The position numbers were made by a program, and so were the translations under genes. Below the pieces are notes generated by a model. It had not been told where the DNA came from. It worked only from the letters and a program-made list of their open reading frames with translations, and did no database searches. From Planctomycetaceae bacterium (GTDB lineage Bacteria > Planctomycetota > Planctomycetia > Pirellulales > Thermoguttaceae), in assembly GCA_031254675.1 (NCBI GenBank), contig JAIRTV010000246.1:1-6779 (forward strand): 6,779 nucleotides of DNA. Direction: 5' to 3'. Positions 1 through 6,779 of this stretch are shown in pieces. Position 1 is the first letter of the stretch. The number at the start of each line of letters is the position of its first letter.

Positions 1-48
1 CACGAGTAATTCAACCAACGTAAATCCAATAAACGTACGAATTTTCAT
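1..48 (-). CDS. Prepilin-type N-terminal methylation protein, 5' end only (DUF1559-like candidate)
   Basis: Only the first 16 codons are present; the gene continues beyond the left edge. They translate as MKIRTFIGFTLVELLV, which is the class III/type IV prepilin signature: a short basic leader (K2, R4), a Gly before the cleavage point (G8 in G-FTLVE), a Phe that would become the methylated N-terminus, and Glu at position 5 of the mature protein. Prepilin peptidase would cut after G8, leaving a hydrophobic helix for membrane anchoring and assembly into a pilus or pseudopilus. An AGGAG lies 7 bases upstream of this ATG, fixing the start. In Planctomycetota this N-terminus is most often found on DUF1559 proteins, present in dozens of copies per genome. 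That family assignment is inference, because the diagnostic C-terminal part is outside the window; a type II secretion pseudopilin would look the same here. Confidence 0.85.
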   Translation of the reverse strand, partial: MKIRTFIGFTLVELLV

Positions 49-55
49 TTTTTTT

Positions 56-60
56 CTCCT
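56..60 (-). promoter_or_regulatory. Shine-Dalgarno site of the prepilin-like gene
   Basis: Read on the minus strand this is AGGAG, followed by seven A/T bases and then the ATG whose first base is at 48. Spacing is ideal. It is the only clear Shine-Dalgarno sequence in front of a gene in this window; the other three starts have none. Confidence 0.75.
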
Positions 61-256
61 TTAAAATGAGAAATGAAAGTTTTACAGATTACATAACAAA
101 TAATCTGCTTTGTTGCAAAGTGGGAAAACATAACGCCGAGAAACGGCAACAGAAATATCGCTCTCTGAGTAGGAGCGACACGCTACTAAAATCAGGTTCA
201 TTCCCACCGACAAAAGTGGTGCATCACATATTTGAAAATGTAACGCCGAATTATAC

Positions 257-315
257 CCGCGGTTTGATACGCGACGCTCCCATAGCGGGAGCCACGCAAC
301 TCTATCAAACCACGG
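257..315 (-). other. Long compound stem-loop in the leader of the prepilin-like gene
   Basis: Three nested stems fold on one axis. The outer stem pairs 257-269 with 303-315 (12 Watson-Crick pairs and one C/A position), a short middle stem pairs 271-273 with 295-297, and the apical stem pairs 276-281 (GCTCCC) with 287-292 (GGGAGC) around a 5-base loop. The single imperfect position, 260/312, is C/A on the plus strand but becomes a G-U pair in a minus-strand RNA. That favours a structure in the transcript leading to the prepilin-like gene at 48, about 210 bases downstream. The function is unknown: a 5' UTR regulatory fold, a processing site, a small RNA, or a palindromic repeat of REP type are all possible. 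I recognise no known riboswitch class. Confidence 0.5.
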
Positions 316-408
316 TACTTTTCTACTCGGAAAATCCGATTGTCATGTAGAAAATTACTGTTCGCCGAAGCGATTTTAGTATTGTTGACGTACTCGATAT
401 TGTTAATA

Positions 409-426
409 CCCGAACAAAAATTCGGG
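409..426 (+). terminator. Candidate hairpin, possible weak terminator
   Basis: CCCGAA (409-414) pairs perfectly with TTCGGG (421-426) around a six-base A-rich loop. On the plus strand it is followed by CAATTTATTCTT, which is T-rich but not a clean U-tract; on the minus strand the following bases are less T-rich. It could end a short plus-strand transcript from the 66-400 region or be a protein-binding site. No gene clearly ends into it, so the terminator reading is tentative. Confidence 0.25.
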
Positions 427-599
427 CAATTTATTCTTCAAAATAGAAAAATTGTCTCCAAAGGTTAAAATTTAAAAACAGAAATCATTATGATTCAAAT
501 ATTACACGATACATCGACCCTTGTCAATAGGAAAGATAAAAAAATTTTGGAGTAATTATTCAGTGAAATTTTCATTCAAAGATAAACCTCAGAGAACTA

Positions 600-699
600 A
601 CCTTTCGGCAACAAAGGTGAGTAATGTTTCGCCGAAACATTGCAAGCCCTTGTGTCTGTTTCGAATGAGAATCTTCTTGCCCAAAACAACATACAAGGG
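600..699 (+). other. Cluster of three successive hairpins, candidate structured RNA
   Basis: Three stems follow one another with almost no spacer. First, 600-605 (ACCTTT) pairs with 613-618 (AAAGGT) around a 7-base loop. Second, 621-630 pairs with 634-643, a 10-pair stem with a 3-base GCC loop and one T/G position (622/642). Third, 647-655 pairs with 691-699, nine pairs enclosing 35 bases, again with one G/T position (654/692). Both imperfect positions are G-U pairs only if the plus strand is transcribed, which suggests a plus-strand RNA, perhaps a small RNA or part of a long MCP leader. No known RNA family is recognised and no promoter is obvious, so this remains a structural observation. 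Confidence 0.4.
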
Positions 700-981
700 A
701 CAAATTGCCCATCTTGGGTTTATTTGCTTTTAACGAAAATTCCACCGAAATAATTACCTATTCTCTATTTAGAAACTACGGACAATCCCTCAATTTCCAA
801 ATAATCAGTAGAATTTGCCGACCATGATAAAATAAAAAAAATAAGTAAAATAGATAATTATTTCTCGTTGAAAAAACGATATATGGGTAAATAACGTATT
901 TTAGGCAGCAATAGCTGAAAATAATCATTATTTGCTTTAGAACAGTTTGTTCCGATTAGCATAGACGACTTCCACAAGACT

Positions 982-3954
982 ATGAAAACAGAACGTTTAT
1001 TATTTTTGTTTATAAGCATCGTTTTGCTTACAACAACTATCATTATTCTCTTTGTTTTTCTGGAAAACAAGAATATCAAATCAGTTACAGCAAAAATCAC
1101 CTCCAGCCAATCATCACTACTGGAAAAAATCGAAACACAAAATACAACCGATTCAAAACAAATTCTCGATCTGTTGCTCCATCAAAACTCCTTAACAGAA
1201 AAAGAATTACAAGAATCAATTCACCTGAGTCTCCAAAATGCGGCTCAAAGTATTTCAAATCGGTTGGAAACAGAATTGAACGGTTTGGTCAATCTCGCCA
1301 ATCTCTTTGCCATAACCTGCGCCACCGAAAAACTCAATCACGAACATCGATTACGTCATTCCGATTCCAACACGATTTTTCTCATCCCAATCCCGAAAAG
1401 CAGTGTTTATCAAGAAGTTGGGCTGCGCACAACAACACGAAAAAAACACGAAGAACAAATCGAACCAGAAATAACAAAGGAAGAAGAACAATATTGTACC
1501 AATCCAATCACAACCGCCCAGCAATTACCAATTCCAAAATCATACGGGCTTGTCATGATTCCGTCAACAACACCGGATTATTCTGTTACGCAACAAGTTG
1601 CCGCTCAACAAATGGTTGATCAATACATCGTAGAACCGGATACAAAAAATGAAACAGCACTCGAATTGCTTTGTGAAGAATTTTCAGAACATGTACAAAA
1701 TCTTCCGTTCATTCATTTTAATTCTGACTCTATAAATATTGAATCGGTAAAACGACAATCTCAAAACGAACCAAATAAAATCATTGAAGACGAAACCACA
1801 AAATCAAAAATTACTGAGGAACTTGTGGTAAAAGAACAAGCTGAAGACGAAGTTGCGAAACAGAAAATTGAAGAAGAATTAGCGGAAAAGAAACAAGTCG
1901 AGCAGAAAATTGTTGAGCAACCGGTAACACAAGAGCTGAGCGTTAATTCTGTTGCGAAGCAACCTGAAATTATTTCCGCTCAACCGGTTGTTGACGAAAC
2001 GAAAACAGTAAACGAATCTGAAAATGAACCGGAGAAAAAAATCGAGTCAAAATTGGTTTCCGAAACAGCGCAACAAAAAAATTCCGATACGGAAATCAAT
2101 TCTCTTCAACACGATGAGCGGGATTTTTTGAAAGATTGGACATTCAAGACGGTTCGAGAAAATAATCGGATTCAGGCGGCGTGGTTTTGTTGGGAGCCGA
2201 ACGCTTTTGACAATTCGGATCATCAAAAAGGACGTTTTAACGCACGAAGTTATCGAAACGATAAATCTGTTATTGAATTGAGTGATGTTGTTAAGCCGGA
2301 TATTTCGCCCTATTATGTTAAATCGTTTCAAAGTGGTCAAACAATTATTTCAAAACCGTATCAGCAAAACGGCAATGGATTGATTATTTCGATTTCCGCT
2401 CCGATTCGTTATCGCAACAAAATAGTTGGTGTTTGTGGGATTGATTTGAAACCGTATGATTGGACAAAAATATTGTCTCAGATTCTTGAGAGTAATCCTA
2501 TCTTGAAGAAAAACGGCAAGATTTATTTGATTTCATCGGACGGAATTGTTACGGTATCGAATGATCAATTGGCTGTCGGTAAAACAATTTCATCAGAACA
2601 CGATGTTATTTCTGTAACATCAACATTTGTTTTGACCGATAAAACATGGACTGTTCGATTGGATGTTCCGAAAGCGGATGTCGAGGCTGCCGGTTCAAAA
2701 TTTCGTACCGTTTATGAAAAAACAATTCAAGCGGCAACTTCCGCAAACAATTCTCTCAACGCAACAATTAAATCAATCGCAACAGAATTAGAAAACGAAC
2801 AAAATGTCGCAAAAAAACAAGTTCAACGGCGAATTGTTGTCACGGCGAGTATTTTGGTTCTTGTCGGTTTTCTTGCTGCATGGGGAATGACGCACACTGT
2901 TCGGCAACGCACCGAAGATCATGAAAATTTGTATCGACAAATTATTGAAACGATTCCGTTGCCGTTATTTGTTATTGATACGAAAGACTCCGTTCTTCTG
3001 AAAAACAAAACCGCAGAACAACAAAAACTCAAACCTTCGGAAGAAACGTTGAAATTATTGCATCAACGTAATACGGCAGAACATGAAATCTCTTATGGCT
3101 CTTCGTGTTACAAAATCAACGCAACACGTTTACACAACCGACATCGGCAAGCGGTGGGAAGCGTTCAGACGTTTGTTGATGTAACACGTCAAACACAAAC
3201 CACACAACAACTTCGTGATATTGAAAAAATTGTTGGAAAAACACAAACGGATGTGAACAATATTACATCGCTTACGGATTCTTTGCAAAATGGTCTTCAA
3301 CAATCGACAAGCCGATTGACTGAAATGGTTGAAAAAGCCAACCGAACCAGTGAGTTGACAGAATCAAACGGACGGAACGCTTCGGAAGCAAATCGTTACA
3401 CCAAAGACGCCGTGCAAGCAGCTTCCAAAGGGCAACATCAAATGAAAGAAATGATCAATTCGATGCATCAGATTTGTGGAATGTCAGAGAAAATGAAAAA
3501 AGTAATCAAAACGATTGATGAAATTGCGTTCCAAACAAATTTGCTTGCGTTGAACGCTGCCGTGGAAGCGGCACGAGCAGGAACACACGGAAAAGGTTTT
3601 GCTGTTGTTGCCGAAGAAGTCCGCAATCTGGCTTCGCGAAGTGCAAAAGCGGCAAAAGAAACAGCAGAGTTGATCGAGTCAAGTAATACACAAATTCTTA
3701 GCGGCGCGGAAGTTGCCAATCAAACCGCGGGAGCATTGGATGAAATTACAAAAATGATCGGCGACGCAACAGAACTCGTTTCACAAATTACCGAAACCTC
3801 CGCAGAACAATCATCCAACGTCCGCGAAATTTCACTCGGTCTTTCGCAAGTCGAACAAATTTCGCAACAAAATTTTCAGTCAACCGAACAGGCAACAAAC
3901 GTCTCACAAGAACTCGCCTACGCGATCCATGAAATCCAATCACATTGTCATTAG
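982..3954 (+). CDS. Transmembrane methyl-accepting chemotaxis protein with interrupted Cache-like sensor and PAS domain
   Basis: This 990-aa receptor should sense a ligand outside the membrane and control CheA kinase through CheW. Seen in order: signal-anchor TM1 at about residues 5-26; a helical stalk to about 112; a low-complexity, Glu/Lys/Gln-rich insert at about 114-378; a Cache-like domain at about 380-568 (WFCWEP at 401-406, SPYY at 442-445, SKPY at 457-460, GVCGIDL at 483-489); TM2 at about 618-637; a PAS domain at about 648-735 ending in DVTR; then the MCP coiled-coil hairpin. The tip at about 845-881 is near-canonical (IAFQTNLLALNAAVEAARAG, then GKGFAVVAEEVR). The C-terminal arm holds ITETSAEQSS, typical of MCP methylation-helix regions. 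There is no obvious HAMP domain, no classic dCache amino-acid-binding RxWY motif, and no C-terminal CheR-tethering pentapeptide (it ends SHCH). The ATG at 982 directly precedes TM1 and has no Shine-Dalgarno. The ligand is unknown. Confidence 0.93.
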   Translation: MKTERLLFLFISIVLLTTTIIILFVFLENKNIKSVTAKITSSQSSLLEKIETQNTTDSKQILDLLLHQNSLTEKELQESIHLSLQNAAQSISNRLETELNGLVNLANLFAITCATEKLNHEHRLRHSDSNTIFLIPIPKSSVYQEVGLRTTTRKKHEEQIEPEITKEEEQYCTNPITTAQQLPIPKSYGLVMIPSTTPDYSVTQQVAAQQMVDQYIVEPDTKNETALELLCEEFSEHVQNLPFIHFNSDSINIESVKRQSQNEPNKIIEDETTKSKITEELVVKEQAEDEVAKQKIEEELAEKKQVEQKIVEQPVTQELSVNSVAKQPEIISAQPVVDETKTVNESENEPEKKIESKLVSETAQQKNSDTEINSLQHDERDFLKDWTFKTVRENNRIQAAWFCWEPNAFDNSDHQKGRFNARSYRNDKSVIELSDVVKPDISPYYVKSFQSGQTIISKPYQQNGNGLIISISAPIRYRNKIVGVCGIDLKPYDWTKILSQILESNPILKKNGKIYLISSDGIVTVSNDQLAVGKTISSEHDVISVTSTFVLTDKTWTVRLDVPKADVEAAGSKFRTVYEKTIQAATSANNSLNATIKSIATELENEQNVAKKQVQRRIVVTASILVLVGFLAAWGMTHTVRQRTEDHENLYRQIIETIPLPLFVIDTKDSVLLKNKTAEQQKLKPSEETLKLLHQRNTAEHEISYGSSCYKINATRLHNRHRQAVGSVQTFVDVTRQTQTTQQLRDIEKIVGKTQTDVNNITSLTDSLQNGLQQSTSRLTEMVEKANRTSELTESNGRNASEANRYTKDAVQAASKGQHQMKEMINSMHQICGMSEKMKKVIKTIDEIAFQTNLLALNAAVEAARAGTHGKGFAVVAEEVRNLASRSAKAAKETAELIESSNTQILSGAEVANQTAGALDEITKMIGDATELVSQITETSAEQSSNVREISLGLSQVEQISQQNFQSTEQATNVSQELAYAIHEIQSHCH

Positions 3955-4019
3955 CGGAAAAGAGAGAATTTTAATTTTTCGCAACGATTCTCCAACATTC
4001 AACTTTCCACAATGAATTT

Positions 4020-4514
4020 ATGTTTTTTTATATTGTAAAAAAAATTATTGGATTGTTTATTATTTCTGCTTTCCTTTTCGGCAACACGTTGATTTTTGCG
4101 CAACGAGAACCGATTCCGAATGATCCGAATGCAATAAATAAACCTGTTGCAGAGGAATCGGAACAGAAAAAAGTTATGAAAAAACGGAATCGGGAAGGAA
4201 CACTATTTCAAGGCGAAAAGGTGTTTTTTCGGCAAACCGGTAATCGAACCACATTGTACACAACCGAGGACAATGAACGATTTGTTTGTCTCGAAAATCT
4301 GAATCTTGAACGAATTCTCAAAGCAATCGAACAACAACCATCGCGAGCGATCTGGAAAGTTGACGGTGAATTTACCGAATTTCGTGGCGAAAATTACGTT
4401 CTAATTCGTCGTGCTGTGATGATTCCAGACGGAACACTGTTGCCGTCGTCGCCAGTTAACACTCCCGCTTCGGTTCCCGCCAACAAGACACGGCAAGGAA
4501 CCTTAGCAAAATAA
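4020..4514 (+). CDS. Small secreted protein of unknown function, possible OB-like beta domain
   Basis: This 164-aa protein begins with a typical signal peptide: K7-K8, a hydrophobic core (IIGLFIISAFLFG) and likely cleavage after A27 (IFA-Q). A charged linker (28-56, rich in K, E and N) leads to a compact beta-rich segment at about 57-135 with the pattern REGTLFQG, RFVCLENLNLERI and WKVDGEFTEFRGENYVLIRRA, then a Pro/Ser/Thr-rich tail. The central pattern resembles short exported proteins I associate with planctomycetes and may be an OB-like barrel, but I cannot assign a function. No lipobox Cys is present. It starts 65 bp after the MCP stop on the same strand without a strong terminator between, so cotranscription is likely. 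The upstream ATG at 4012 meets a stop after eight codons, supporting the start at 4020; no Shine-Dalgarno is seen. Confidence 0.8.
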   Translation: MFFYIVKKIIGLFIISAFLFGNTLIFAQREPIPNDPNAINKPVAEESEQKKVMKKRNREGTLFQGEKVFFRQTGNRTTLYTTEDNERFVCLENLNLERILKAIEQQPSRAIWKVDGEFTEFRGENYVLIRRAVMIPDGTLLPSSPVNTPASVPANKTRQGTLAK

Positions 4515-4518
4515 GATA

Positions 4519-4542
4519 GATAAATTGTTTCGATTATTTATC
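4519..4542. terminator. AT-rich inverted repeat between convergent genes, possible bidirectional terminator
   Basis: GATAAAT (4519-4525) pairs perfectly with ATTTATC (4536-4542) around a 10-base loop. It lies between the stop at 4512-4514 and the opposing stop at 4538-4540, and overlaps the last codons of the minus-strand gene. The position suits a shared terminator, but the stem is short, has little G/C and lacks a long T-run on either side. Confidence 0.3.
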
Positions 4543-6700
4543 CTTCCGGCGTCCAAAGTTTTGTATGGTTATCGTCTTTGGTTACCGTTTCGGGCGTCCA
4601 AATTCCGTCCGGTTTTGGCGATGCATTCATCGGTACATTATCAGGCATAACCGCATCATTGGGTGTTCCGTCCGCTTTCAAAATGCCAAGTTGAATGAAC
4701 ATATTTTGTAACGCTTGCATGACTTTTTCGTTGTGATTATATTTTGAGACAAGATAATTCACCACTTCTTGAAATTTATCAACTTGACCAAGTGCCAATC
4801 GAATCGGAACTTCGTGCAAAAGGAACGCCACTTCCGGTAAGTTGTTTGAAGCAACTTCTTTTTTTGCGTTTTCGATCCACTCCAACGCCGTATCCAATTG
4901 GTTAGCGTTCCGTGCCAGACGAATTAACGATTCGAAAGCAAGACTCCGAATCTGAATCGACATGGTATCATGCGGACGGTTCAATAATTCTCGCGCGAAT
5001 TTTTTGTTTGCACGTCGTTCCTGCATTGTCGTAACAATCTGGAAACCTTCAACCAAAAACGCAGTGGGAAGTTTTTCCACTTCAAAACGATACCAACGCC
5101 AAACCGGACGATTTTCAAGATTTTCCAGCATTTCCTCATCCGAACCGGCTGGAATTACAATCGGCTCAGAGGTTGGCAATCCCAGTTTTGCCCGAAGAAT
5201 ATTAGCGAACCAATCCGCCATATCTTCTTCTTCCAATCTGGTTTCTATCGCTTGAATCATTCCCAAAAGACGAATCCGATAAGCCGGATCTTTGGCAACT
5301 TCGTTTGGCGTTTTTTGGTCAAGCAACCCAAACGGCAATTTACACCAACGATTGGCGAAAACATGTTCATAATAATCCCTCTTCAATTGTTCCGGCATAT
5401 TCATGTTGGATTTTGCCTGCTGATAATAAATGAATCGCGGTTGCAACATGGTATCCAACTTAGAAATCGTTCGAATCGTATGAGTATAATTTAATTGTGT
5501 AATAAAATCTCCTAACGTTTCTTTCACAATTTGTTCTACATTCAGTCGGTCACTTGCCCAAACGTCCGTAATCATAATACGTGCTTCGCGATCTGTTTCT
5601 TTACCAAACACGAAAACCATCGCTAATTGTGAGGAAATATTGTCAAGAGTGAGAGGAGTTTCCGGTGTTGGACACGGACGATCAAGAAGTAGGAATCCGC
5701 CTTTGGGAGCCGGAACATTCGCATCTTGAGGCAAATTCAACGTTATCGAATAATATAACGGATTCGAGAGAAGTTTTTCGTAAACTGTTTCCGCATCATG
5801 AATTTCGTATTCGAAATACAAATTAGGAATTTGATCGCCTAATGCGTTTTCGTCGATAAAAATCCGTGTTGCTTCGGCATCGACAGCATCTTCGAGAAGC
5901 GTGTTCGGCAAAGCGATAAATTTTTTCAGTGCCTCACAACCACCCTCCTCGTCCAGAAGCCAAAAACGTACAGCAGCAATATTTCGCCAAATCGCCGACC
6001 AAATCTGATCATATTGTGCGAGCGATTCCAATTTCGCCAGTCCTTGTTTCCAACGCATCTGACTAATCAGATCCATCGCCTCCGCAAATTCTTCCTTTTT
6101 TGGAAAATGATCGGGACAATCACTGTCGAACACCATATCACGTAACAGAATTGGAAATTCGACCATTGACGAAGCACGACAAAATAAAGCGGTCGCCGAG
6201 TCTTGAACAGTTGGAAATCGTTTGAGTTGGTTACTGATGGCGATTACTGGTAACACAAAACCTTGAATCAGCAAACATGTTCCAATCTGTAACGTTACGT
6301 TAATCAACGAACTGTGTGCGGTGCCTTGTGGGGAATGTTCGAAACCGTCGATCAAGAGGGAAATTGTTTGTTTGGGATCACGACCGTTCACCGCCAACGC
6401 CAACGCATATTCTGCAACAGCGACAGGATTTTCCGGTTCTTTTTCGTAAAAGATTTTTGCTAATTGGAGGGCGTCTTCCCATTTATTTTCGGTTCGATAA
6501 ACGGACAGTTTTGCGACGGTCAGACAGGCACAATCTTGGTGATCTTTTTCGAGCGTTTCGATAAAGGAAAGACAAGCACTACCTTGATTTGTTTCGAGCA
6601 TTCGTTCGATTTGCCCGATTTCTTTGATCATATCGGGACAACAAAACCGGATTTTTTTTTCACGTCCGCCTGGACAAAGCGAGTAAGGATCGAGAGCCAT
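4538..6700 (-). CDS. TPR-like repeat protein with degenerate N-terminal SEC-C-like Cys motif
   Basis: This 720-aa protein has no signal peptide or TM segment, so it is probably cytoplasmic. It opens with DPYSLCPGGREKKIRFCC; C9, C20 and C21 with the K15-K16 pair match the SEC-C zinc motif (CPCGSGKKYKKCC) except that the second Cys is Gly11. Helical TPR-like repeats follow at about 31-165 and 205-260. A mixed segment at about 320-420 contains GGFLLLDRP and LAMVFVFG. Residues 457-480 (LLDQKTPNEVAKDPAYRIRLLG) resemble the 'GKTPxEAaxdpxxR' element seen in other SEC-C proteins. Further TPR-like helices lie at about 585-665, and the C-terminus repeats IWTPE (700-704) and LWTPE (715-719). SEC-C and TPR modules usually mediate protein contacts; no enzyme active site is visible. 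The ATG at 6700 places the Cys motif at the very N-terminus, as expected, and has no Shine-Dalgarno. Function unknown. Confidence 0.85.
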   Translation of the reverse strand: MALDPYSLCPGGREKKIRFCCPDMIKEIGQIERMLETNQGSACLSFIETLEKDHQDCACLTVAKLSVYRTENKWEDALQLAKIFYEKEPENPVAVAEYALALAVNGRDPKQTISLLIDGFEHSPQGTAHSSLINVTLQIGTCLLIQGFVLPVIAISNQLKRFPTVQDSATALFCRASSMVEFPILLRDMVFDSDCPDHFPKKEEFAEAMDLISQMRWKQGLAKLESLAQYDQIWSAIWRNIAAVRFWLLDEEGGCEALKKFIALPNTLLEDAVDAEATRIFIDENALGDQIPNLYFEYEIHDAETVYEKLLSNPLYYSITLNLPQDANVPAPKGGFLLLDRPCPTPETPLTLDNISSQLAMVFVFGKETDREARIMITDVWASDRLNVEQIVKETLGDFITQLNYTHTIRTISKLDTMLQPRFIYYQQAKSNMNMPEQLKRDYYEHVFANRWCKLPFGLLDQKTPNEVAKDPAYRIRLLGMIQAIETRLEEEDMADWFANILRAKLGLPTSEPIVIPAGSDEEMLENLENRPVWRWYRFEVEKLPTAFLVEGFQIVTTMQERRANKKFARELLNRPHDTMSIQIRSLAFESLIRLARNANQLDTALEWIENAKKEVASNNLPEVAFLLHEVPIRLALGQVDKFQEVVNYLVSKYNHNEKVMQALQNMFIQLGILKADGTPNDAVMPDNVPMNASPKPDGIWTPETVTKDDNHTKLWTPEG

Positions 6701-6746
6701 AATGTTTTGTGTTGTAAAGGGTTGTTCTGCGGAAAACGGTTTAAGT

Positions 6747-6758
6747 ATTTTGCAAAAT
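6747..6758. promoter_or_regulatory. 12-bp perfect palindrome upstream of the TPR-like gene
   Basis: ATTTTGCAAAAT is a perfect dyad 46 bases upstream of the ATG at 6700. It could be an operator for a dimeric regulator near the promoter of the minus-strand gene. No clear -35/-10 pair is visible around it, and AT-rich dyads of this size occur by chance, so this is only a candidate. Confidence 0.2.
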
Positions 6759-6779
6759 GCGGGTTAGGTATTTTTCTGT

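Larger units (their letters stand above)
49..981. other. Divergent intergenic region, about 930 bp, with clustered inverted repeats
   Basis: This stretch separates the minus-strand prepilin-like gene from the plus-strand MCP and must hold both promoters. Open frames of up to 94 codons exist (66-350 and 521-733, plus strand), but they lack a convincing RBS, run straight through inverted repeats and show no recognisable domain, so I do not call them genes. The part at about 120-345 is visibly richer in G+C than the rest. Besides the elements listed separately, small hairpins lie at 135-147 (GCCG/CGGC), 158-178 (TCGCTC/GAGCGA), 327-339 (TCGGA/TCCGA, 3-base loop) and 362-373 (TCGC/GCGA). CGCCGA occurs at 134, 244, 363 and 630. 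The segment 826-863 is almost pure A/T. I found no convincing -35/-10 pair for either gene. Confidence 0.7.

Noticed and set aside
66..350. 94-codon open frame on the plus strand
   Set aside because: No RBS, no recognisable domain, composition unlike the neighbouring genes, and it runs through the 257-315 hairpin and several smaller ones; more likely a chance frame over a noncoding element.
521..733. 70-codon frame with TTG start (or GTG at 563, 10 bases after a GGAG)
   Set aside because: The GGAG could serve the GTG, but the 56-residue product has no family features and covers three hairpins. A 46-codon minus-strand frame at 572-712 is equally unsupported.
868..962. Possible -35/-10 elements before the MCP (TTGAAA at 868, TTGCTT at 932)
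   Set aside because: Neither has a good -10 hexamer at 16-18 bases; in AT-rich DNA such matches are expected by chance.
858..1100. 80-codon minus-strand frame over the MCP start
   Set aside because: Antisense to TM1 of a clear MCP; hydrophobic look comes from the complementary AT-rich codons.
3954..3992. Hairpins after the MCP stop (3954-3961 with 3975-3982; 3964-3969 with 3987-3992)
   Set aside because: They exclude each other, are weak and are not followed by a T-run, so they do not make a convincing terminator between the MCP and the small secreted protein.
4962..5494. Plus-strand frames of 97 and 80 codons inside the TPR-like gene
   Set aside because: They are shadows of the 720-aa minus-strand gene, with no RBS or domain.

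Overview
The window looks like a piece of an AT-rich bacterial chromosome, most likely from the Planctomycetota (inference, moderate confidence). Three things point that way. A prepilin-type N-terminus (GFTLVELLV) runs off the left edge, as in the very numerous DUF1559-type proteins of that phylum. The large minus-strand protein combines a degenerate SEC-C-like Cys motif with TPR-like helices, a combination I associate with planctomycetes. Shine-Dalgarno sequences are also missing in front of the three full-length genes. No rRNA, tRNA, CRISPR array, transposase or integrase is visible.

Layout: (1) 1-48, minus strand, the first 16 codons of a prepilin-like gene with a good RBS. (2) 49-981, a divergent intergenic region of about 930 bp without a convincing gene but with clustered inverted repeats. 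The strongest are a 59-bp multi-part hairpin at 257-315 and three hairpins in a row at 600-699. (3) 982-3954, plus strand, a 990-aa transmembrane methyl-accepting chemotaxis protein (MCP) with a Cache-like sensor interrupted by a long Glu/Lys/Gln-rich insert, a PAS domain in place of HAMP, and a well conserved signalling tip. (4) 4020-4514, plus strand, a small secreted protein of unknown function, probably in one transcript with the MCP. (5) 4538-6700, minus strand, a 720-aa TPR/SEC-C-like protein, convergent with (4) and only 23 bp from it. (6) 6701-6779, its upstream region, with a 12-bp perfect palindrome.

The MCP would sense an extracellular or periplasmic signal and control a CheA/CheW array, but no che gene lies in the window, so the output (motility, pili or something else) cannot be read here. 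The small exported protein may work in the same compartment as the MCP sensor. The TPR protein is a separate cytoplasmic unit. I see no clear new defence or mobile system. The most unusual items are the structured intergenic region and the architecture of the MCP.
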